From Pollenia angustigena (taxonomy: Eukaryota > Arthropoda > Insecta > Diptera > Polleniidae): DNA of 64,000 nt. The notes beneath the pieces were generated by a model. It did no database searches. It saw only the letters and a list, made by a program, of their open reading frames with translations, and was not told the origin of the DNA. The stretch covers positions 282,144,067 to 282,208,066 of the forward strand of contig OV884056.1 in the NCBI GenBank assembly GCA_930367215.1, read 5' to 3'. This document shows positions 25,201 to 34,200 of this stretch, in pieces. The translations under genes were made by a program, and so were the position numbers. The first letter of the stretch is position 1; each line of letters opens with the position of its first letter.

Positions 25201-28200
25201 AACCCTGGCCGGCAGGTTACCATGACATGTTTCGATCGCAACCACTCGATCTCCTCAGATGGATTTGCCGTCTTACACTCGCAGCCATCGACGACTGCTG
25301 ACGTCACTAGTCAAACATCAATCCTTAAACCAAATTGTATTTTAACATTTGGTAGATCGAAATTTGCTTTCCTGAATGATTATCCATTTTAATTGATTTT
25401 TACATGTTTTTTCCTTTACTTCTGTTTTTTCGTACTTTCGTCAAGAATTTTTCTTAAGTCCAAGTACATTTTTTTGTTTTTTCACTTTGTCTTTCTCTTT
25501 TCTGTTGACCTTTTTCAGCACAACTTGAAGGACAAATGTACACATAGAGCTCGTGCCTTAGCTTTAACAATAATTAGTATTGTGGTTATTTTGTTGAACT
25601 ATTTATGGTTTTTAATCCAAATTTTTAATATTTTTAATTAGGCTTAAGTTCATGAAATTTAATTTTTATTAAATTATTTTTATGAAGAAAGGAATTTTAC
25701 AACATGAAAATTAATTAAAATTGTTATTGATAATCTTTCATTCTTGACGTGGCTCGGGCTCGAACCCTGAACTTAAGCCTAATTAAAAATATTAAAAATT
25801 TGGATTAAAAACCATAAATAGTTCAACAAAATAACCACAATACTAATTATTGTTAAAGCTAAGGCACGAGCTCTATGTGTACATTTGTCCTTCAAGTTGT
25901 GCTGAAAAAGGTCAACAGAAAAGAGAAAGACAAAGTAAAAAAACAAAAAAATGTACTTGGACTTCAAGAAAAATTCTTGACGAAAGTACGAAAAAACAGA
26001 AGTAAAGGAAAAAACATGTAAAATCAATTAAAATGGATAATCATTCGGGAAAGCAAATTTCGATCTACCAAATGTTAAAATACAATTTGGTTTAAGGATT
26101 GATGTTTGACTAGTGACGTCAGCAGTCGTCGATGGCTGCGAGTGTAAGACGGCAAATCCATCTGAGGAGATCGAGTGGTTGCGATCGAAACATGTCATGG
26201 TAACCTGCCGGCCAGGGTTCGAGCCCGAGCCACGTCAAGAATGAAAGATTATCAATAACAATTTTAATTAATTTTCATGTTGTAAAATTCCTTTCTTCAC
26301 AAAAATAATTTAATGAAAATTAAATTTCATGAACTTAAGCCTAATTAAAAATATTAAAAATTTGGATTAAAAAACCATAAATAGTTCAACAAAATAACCA
26401 CAATACTAATTATTGTTAAAGCTAAGGCACGAGCTCTATGTGTACATTTGTCCTTCAAGTTGTGCTGAAAAAGGTCAACAGAAAAGAGAAAAGACAAAGT
26501 GAAAAAACAAAAAAATGTACTTGGACTTCAAGAAAAATTCTTGACGAAAGTACGAAAAAACAGAAGTAAAGGAAAAAACATGTAAAATCAATTAAAATGG
26601 ATAATCATTCGGGAAAGCAAATTTCGATCTACCAAATGTTAAAATACAATTTGGTTTAAGGATTGATGTTTGACTAGTGACGTCAGCAGTCGTCGATGGC
26701 TGCGAGTGTAAGACGGCAAATCCATCTGAGGAGATCGAGTGGTTGCGATCGAAACATGTCATGGTAACCTGCCGGCCAGGGTTCGAGCCCGAGCCACGTC
26801 AAGAATGAAAGATTATCAATAACAATTTTAATTAATTTTCATGTTGTAAAATTCCTTTCTTCACAAAAATAATTTAATGAAAATTAAATTTCATGAACTT
26901 AAGCCTAATTAAAAATATTAAAAATTTGGGTTAAAAAATTATATTATAATAAATCTTTTGTTTAATAAAGAGTTATGAGTATACATGTGGTAATAGTTTA
27001 TATACTCTATGTGTTATTTAATTATAGTATGCAAAATACCGGCTTTGCTTAATAAAATTGTTCTTTTATGTTGGTTTCGACTGGACATAAGGGTTCTTAA
27101 TTTTATGGTATATCAAGCACCGGCTTCGCTCAGCTGAGTTAATTTTCTTCATTTAAACCAGAATCCCTCCACCCTGAAAAATGTCTATTTCTATTAAAGA
27201 AATTAACAAAAATTGGTGACAAACTGAACCGATTGTTATTTACAAAAGAACTCGTTTTCTATGACTATATTTTAAACTACGATGATCGGTCTATAATTTA
27301 CCATAGGTCGCATATAAAACCCATTCTCGGAGACGTACCAAATAACGCTATTATAGCAGAATTTGTTATGCCACAGTTTCATAAAGCTAGAAATCACACA
27401 ACTAAATTTGGAGAATATCGGCCCACAATTTACCATATGCTCCTTTCGAGCATTTCAATTTTCAGTTTTCTTTTTAATTACTTTAGTGGCAAAACTTGCA
27501 TCATCTTTATAAAAATTTGATAACTGTATTGAAATTTGGTCCAGTTTTTTAATACTAAAATTACTCAACCGAGTTTTGTAATTATCGACCTAAAAATCCC
27601 GTTAATACGGCTAAACTGATACAAACCATGATAGTTTATTCAAATTTGGTCAAATTAAGTTATATATGATTAATAAGTCGGTTAAGTCCGACCATATAAT
27701 AACCTTTACCACAGAATATAAAGATAAATATTTGAGGGTGTACCTAATTTGGGACTCATCATGGACCCGATAAAACAAATAAGGTTATAGTCGCGAAATT
27801 TTGTATTAATACTAAAATTTTTAAGGATGTTATGGTATTGGTAATATTTTTGTGAGTGATAATTGTATAGGAACTATAGATTGAGAATATAAAGTTTAAT
27901 CTTAAAACCAAGATAAAAAAATGGTTTATTGGCACAAAGATTCTAATCTGAAAAGTAGTAAGTATCTTTGAGAATTGATGGACCGTTCCTCACCGTTTTC
28001 AATAACAATAAATATTTAGTACCAATGTACCAAATTTTATCAAATAATTGCGACCTGTACTTTGCACACTACAAAGTAAGCAGCCTGCCAGTCGGCCGGA
28101 CAGACATCGTTATATCGACTCAAGATAGTGATTGAATAGATCGGGATACTATAAAATGGTTATAGGACCAATATTTTTAAGTGTTACAGACACTATGGTG

Positions 28201-31200
28201 GTGTGGGTATCAAAATGAAAACTGCTGGTCGGCCCATAACTTACCATAACGGTAGAACTGTAACCAATTATAAAACTGTGAGGCACTAAAGGCGATAATT
28301 TATAACAAATTTTAAATTAAAAAAAATTTAAATAATAAAAGAAGAGAATTGTCAAATTTATTTGAAATTTTTAAACAAATGTTCTTTTTACTCAACATAC
28401 AAAACAACATACGAAATTCAACATATAGTGTAGACACAAAAATTGTATGCTAACTTATTTGTTGAAATATCATTTGCTAGCATATGATGAATTTGAAAAA
28501 TTTAGTATTTTCAGCATATCGTCTAGACACCTAGCATATTGCATATGCTGATAGAGACATTTGTTATTATTTTTAAGCATATGAGTATAAGCATACATTT
28601 GCTGATTCAACATATCGTCTAGACTAAGCTTAAGATTAATCGACGAATTTTAAAATTTTATTCGCTTCATCGAATAAGTCAAAAATGTCAAATATCGTTT
28701 AATCGTTTAATCAAACAATAAAATTATCCTTAAAGCTTATGTCTTTTCCTCTAAGGTAGTTTAGTTAGCTTTTTGGTCCGCGAGTGGCTTATGTACAAAA
28801 AAAAAACAATTTCTAACTTAAGGCGAGGGTTTTTAAATTTTAAGCATATGCACTATTTTGAATTTTTTCCTATTTTTTTTTAAGTGTATGTTAATCCTGG
28901 GAATTAAATAACTTTTTTCTATAGCAATTTTGACAAATTAAATTATTTTTGAAGTTTCAGATATATAAGAAAGCTAATAGGGCCTAAGTTTTTCCATTGT
29001 AAATTAAAAACACATTTAATTACATTTTTTCCCAACGTTTCGTTAATTTTTTGTTGACTTCTTGAGGGGAACATCTATTTAAATATTTTTATTAATAACA
29101 TTATTACAAAAATTTTTTTATATAATTGTATTTTTACTTACTTTCTTTTAAAGTGTGTATATATTACATTAGATAAAATATGAGTAAACGAAATAATTTT
29201 TAATTATTAAATTTGTTATTGACATTATTTTAATTTTAATTTTTGTAATTTAAACTTGGTCGTTAATAAATTATCCTATTGCCACTCTGTAACTTGCGCT
29301 TGTTTTGTCTGTATCTTCTTTCTTGTTCATTGTTTTTTCTCTCTTCTGTTGGATTCGTAGGCTCTCCAATGTATATCTTTTCCTTTCTGTTTTTTTCTTG
29401 TCTAAAATTCGTATATTGTGGAAGTCAGCTGTGTGGTTGTTTTCAAATATATGTTGTGCCAAGGCTGTTGAATGTTTTTGTTTTTCGATGTCATTTTTGT
29501 GTTCCTTTATTCTCGTTTCCAAGTTTCGTTTTGTTGTTCCTATGTAAATCTTGTCGCATTTGTTATTTTCGTTTCCCTTGCATTGTATTTCGTATACCAC
29601 ATTGTTTTGTGTTTGTTTACTAATAATGGTTTTTGTTTTTGTAAATATTGTGTTTAATGTTGTATTGGCTTTGTAGGCAAAGTTTATGTTTTTGTTTTCA
29701 ATTGCATTTCTTATGTTTTTATTATCTGTTAGTCCAGGGATGTATGGTACACTGAAACAAATTTTTTGTTCTTTATTATTGTATAAGTTTTCATTTATGT
29801 CATTTTTGTTCTTTAATTTTCTAATCATTTCATCTATAAGTGTGTTCGTTAATTTTGTTGGAAAATTATTATTTGTTAAGGTGTTTTTGATGTGTACAAT
29901 ATTCTCTTTATGAAATTGTTCGTCACTTGTTTTTATCACCCTGGCGATGAAATTTTTTTCCGTATTAATTATTTGACTTTTAGGTTGTGTCGAGTTGAAA
30001 TTTATCATTCTTCCAGATGCAATGTCTTTTTTGTACCAATTGAAGATTATTTTGTTGTTTTCTCTATATAGTTTGGTGTCTAAGTATGCTATAGATTTAT
30101 TGGTTTCAATTTCCATGGTGAATTGTATTTTTTTATTATAGTTGTTGAAATTTTTCAGAATTTCTTCTTTGTCGTCCACTTTAACTATGGCCAGTATGTC
30201 ATCTACATATTTCCTTATGTATTTAATTTCTACATTGTTGTTTTTTAACTTTGTGAGGGTTTCATCTAGTAAGTCGTATAATATTATATCCGCAATTGTA
30301 GGAGAAAGAGGATTACCCATTGGAATTCCAAAAATTTGACTATAAATGTCCTTATCGTAAATGAAATAGTTGTTTTCTATAATGCAAAATCGAAGGATCT
30401 TAATAAATGTTGGCTTTGATATTTTTATATGTTTCTCTATCATTTTCCATTTTTTGATAATAATGTTGATTGCTTTGTTGATAGGTACATATATTAGTAA
30501 AAAGTGATATGACGTCTAGTGAAATTAGAATCTCTCCGTCATTGAGAGTGATGTCCTTAAGTTCTCTCAGACCGTTCGAATTTTTTATGTTAAAATCTTT
30601 AGAAACTATGTTTTTTAAAATTTGATGTGTTTGGAGAGTCCATAGCAAGGAACCTGTATAGACGAAACTTTGGGTCTTAAGAGTGTCCCTGTTTTGTGTA
30701 TCTTAGGTAGACCATAAATTCTAGGAGCTATTCCAGCTGTACAAATAAGTTGTTTTTTCTGCCATTCATTTATGCATTGGCTGTTAAAAAGATCTGTAAT
30801 CATTTTGTTGTTTTCTCTTTGTAGTCTTGATGTTGGGTCAATTCTAAGTTTACGATATGTGTTTTTATCATCCAATAGTTCCTCCATTTTTCTTTCATAG
30901 TCGTTTTTGTATATTGCTACCGTTTTGTTGCCTTTGTCAGCCTGAACTATAATCATATTCTTGTTTCTGCTTAGAAAGTCTATTGTCTTTCTGTAGGTCG
31001 TTAATATAAATTTTTCTTTCGGTGTGTTTCTGATATTTCTTTTGAATCGTGGCACTTTATTTGCCAGTTTTGTTCTTGCTATTTCCTTTTCTTTCTCTCC
31101 ATTGTCCCCTATTGTTTGAATACATTGGTCTATGTCCGCTATAGTATGGAGATTTTTTTATTAGTTTGTAATAATAATTAGAATAATATTAATTATAATA

Positions 31201-34200
31201 TCTAATAATAATAATAAAAAAACTAAACTAACTGGCAACATCACTTGCATTATTATTTTCGCAAATATATAAAGGATGTTGCCAGTTATTTAGTTTTTTT
31301 ATGTTTTATTTTGTTTTTTCTTAACCTTCTTACAACTACAATTAATGTTGGAAGAATTCCAACCAATTGTAGTGGGGAATTTAAGAAAAGATAATCTCAC
31401 TGTTTATTGTTGTTGTTTCAGCTTTCATATTGTTAAAACTGTTGCTTATATTTCTTATTAGCTTAAGAGTTTTATTTATATTAATCTTTAGTTTTCTAAA
31501 ATCTTTAGATGAAGTTTCCAAAAAATACTTTGATACACGCAGAGAAAAAATATAGTTGGGCATGGTTACGGCAACAACACTATGTTTGATGTAACAATAT
31601 ATTGTTGTCGTACACAAATAATTGTTATTTTTATTTAATATCATCAATATTATAGTTACTGTAAACATATCAATGTTTATCGCAATTATGAATTTGAGTA
31701 TTGTTGACCGAAAAATAATTATTTTTCTAACAACTTAATTATGATAACTTTCTAAACATATTATATTTCTCACAACCATATCATGATATTTAATAGCCAT
31801 AACATGATAACTTTCTATACATTTATCATATTATGTTAAAGGTGCAATCAAACTATTTTTACTCTAATCATATTATGTTAGCGCCATTTGTAAAATAATT
31901 TTGAAGAAGTTGTGTCGTTTTTTTTATTTGTTAGCGGTTAAACAATTTAAAGATAAAATTCCATAAAAAAAATAAGTTTAAAGAAATAAAAAAATTAAAA
32001 TATTAGCGGTGTTTATTCAAGTATTAGTGATGTAATAGTGCAAATGCAAAATATCATGTTTTTTTTGTAAAATCCAACAACAAAACGCAGATTTCGTTAT
32101 ATTTTATAAAAGTGCTACCATATTTCTGTGGTTTTAATGGGCAACCGCGTATGTCTTAAAACAAATTGTTCAGGAAAGCCGAAAAACCATTCTAGATCAA
32201 ACTATTGGCTAGGTATTGCACATTTGAATGATAAACATTACGATTAAAAATCGGAATTGATCCATCTTTTTTCAAAAAAATGTAAAGAGCGTTCAAAATT
32301 AGGCAATATGGCATCAACATCTTAAAATCGATAAAATGGAGACACGCGGTTGCCCATGAAAACCACAGATTTTTCATTTGCTCTTTTGCAAGCCTTATAT
32401 TGAACTCCGCTATTTGATTAACATTAAGAAAATTGTAAAAAGCCACAAAATTAAAAATCGGTTCAAAAATATTTAAATTTATTTTGTATTTTTATCACAG
32501 CTATGAAAGGTGCTGTATCATAATATGATTGCTTCTAAATTTATTATGATTAACATGATGATAATATGATTACTTCTTAGCTTATTATGATTAACATGAC
32601 AATAATATGATTAATTTCTTATCTAATTATGATGAACATGACAATAATTTGATTGCTTCTTAACTTAGTATGATTAACAGAATAATAATATGATTAAGGG
32701 AAAAATATTATGATGTAATGGTACGAGTATATTTAGTCATAATATGATTCAATAATAATCTTAATATGGTGACTACAATCATAATTCTTATCATAAAATG
32801 TTGCTCTTAGAATATGTTTACCACAACCATGTTTTTTCTTTGCGTGTAGAAAAAAATAACCTTAAAAAAATTTCCTACCTTCGAACAGATTTTCTACGGG
32901 AAATACGAACTTCGAAATTATTCTCTCTAGAAAAAATTTAAGTCAACAGCATTTTTTAAATCTTTAAGTTTAATATGAAACTGGTTTTTATAAAAAAATT
33001 AACACTTTAAAGTTTTAATCCTGTTATTCATTTGTGTACTAAATTTCTTTTATTTCTTTTATGAATTCTTTGCTTTCTTTATATTTTCCTGATTTAAATT
33101 ATTTCAATATTTTGGGTTACAAATTTTCGTTACAGATTTCGTTTTGGCTTCAAAATGTTTTTTCGTTGGTGTCCGTTTATCCATATAGAAGCAGAAAGCT
33201 TAAATCGACGCGATCAAATGACTATACGTTATTCATGTTCGGGCTCACCCGATCATAGTCTTATAAAAAGAAATGGTGAGTTTATACATCCGCTTTTCTT
33301 TAATCGAAAGTTTAAATTTTCGTCACTTCGTAATATTGATTAATTTTTAGATAAAATAAAAAATTTTATGTTGTAAGTAGTTCTAGACTGCTATTAATCA
33401 TTTATTTATTTTTTTCAGATACACAACGTTCTTTTCTTTATACACGTCCGGGTTCGCCAAAAAATCGTCGTATGTCACATTGTGGTAAGTTAATTAAAAA
33501 CAAAGAATAAATACAACTTGTTTAAAGTACAAAAATGCATTTTAGAAAAACCTTTTATCATTTTTCTACAACTAACGATGCGCTATGAAAAAGCTATTTT
33601 TTAACTTAAAAATTTATACTTTTTTATTATATTATATTACAAAACCCCTGCAACTAAAGATTTGTAATGGAATTTCATTTAGAACTTAAGATTTCCTATA
33701 CGAAACTAACCAAGGATTTGATAAAGGAAGCTTAAGATCTTCATTAGAAATTCTATAAACTGCGTTATTTGTAAAAAAAAATAAATTATTTTCCTTTCCT
33801 TAAATACGTTTATGAAACAACCTATTCACATTTCCTTTTAAAGAAACATGTGTTACAGTCACACACACACTCATTCTTACACAATACAGATTTTTAATTA
33901 ATGAAATTTTTCTTTCTTTTTTTCTGTTTAAAAAAAACTGCAGGTATTTTACGTAGTTCAACTATGAAAACGCAACGAAATGGTGTTCGACACTCTGCAC
34001 CCATAACAAATCAAAGATCAGCTGGGAGCAATTACCACCATCATAACTCATCATACCACCAACGTTGCAGTCTAAATACACCTGGCAGAAACATGACAAA
34101 TACACATGAATTTTCCGCCAATAGTGACACTGGACATGGAGGACATGCTTTGGCCAAAAATACAAAAGATGTTCTTATCAAATCAAATGACCGATTAAGC

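Larger units (their letters stand above)
19376..26935. repeat. satellite array of ~564-bp units with an inverted end
   Basis: The landmark 'cttgacgtggctcgggctcg' recurs at 19544, 20108, 20671, 21234, 21796, 22364, 22927, 23491, 24054, 24617, 25181 and 25743, spaced 562-567 bp: about 11.3 direct units. At 25769/25770 the sequence flips, and about 2.1 units follow in reverse orientation to 26935. Units are nearly identical. Units 1-2 and the inverted units share variants ('cccgaatg', 'cttgaagtcc', 'tttttgtgaag'), whereas units 3 onward share others ('cctgaatg', 'cttaaagtcc', 'tttttatgaag'). Each unit carries a tRNA-like A/B-box pair. A related palindromic copy lies at 43787-44235, so the unit is probably derived from a SINE-like mobile element. 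The 79-82-codon frames inside some units are open only where small indels allow. Confidence 0.92.
26941..29270. other. intronic spacer with repeat fragments
   Basis: 27020-27140 shows short 'accggctt.gct' fragments related to the palindrome at 17.8-18.05 kb. 27280-27430 is a minus-strand fragment of the repeat seen at 36203-36892, and the 95-codon frame at 27233-27520 is its reverse reading. 27990-28215 is a GACA-type tail. 28640-29270 is AT-rich with nothing recognised. Confidence 0.45.
13820..33135 (+). other. TkR99D: TkR99D giant intron (19.3 kb)
   Basis: Bounded by GTAAGT at 13820 and …ttttcgttacag before 33136. It contains nearly all the repeats between 15.3 and 32.9 kb: the GACA-type repeats with nested Helitron and GGCGGC element, the 564-bp satellite, the Penelope-like element and the TACACGCA element. 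13820-15366 shows no gene; the 86-codon frame at 14107-14367 is judged chance. 32849-33135 is plain AT-rich intron. Confidence 0.85.

Noticed and set aside
26160..26230. Functional tRNA gene
   Set aside because: A/B boxes are present, but no acceptor stem or anticodon arm could be drawn; better explained as a SINE-type head.
19376..26935. Regular spacing that might suggest a CRISPR-like array
   Set aside because: Units are ~564 bp and wholly repeated with no unique spacers; the genome is eukaryotic.
29279..30339. Several + strand open frames of 60-114 codons
   Set aside because: They are antisense to the well-supported Penelope-like RT/endonuclease on the minus strand; Phe/Val-rich composition is the reverse reading of Lys/Asn-rich protein.
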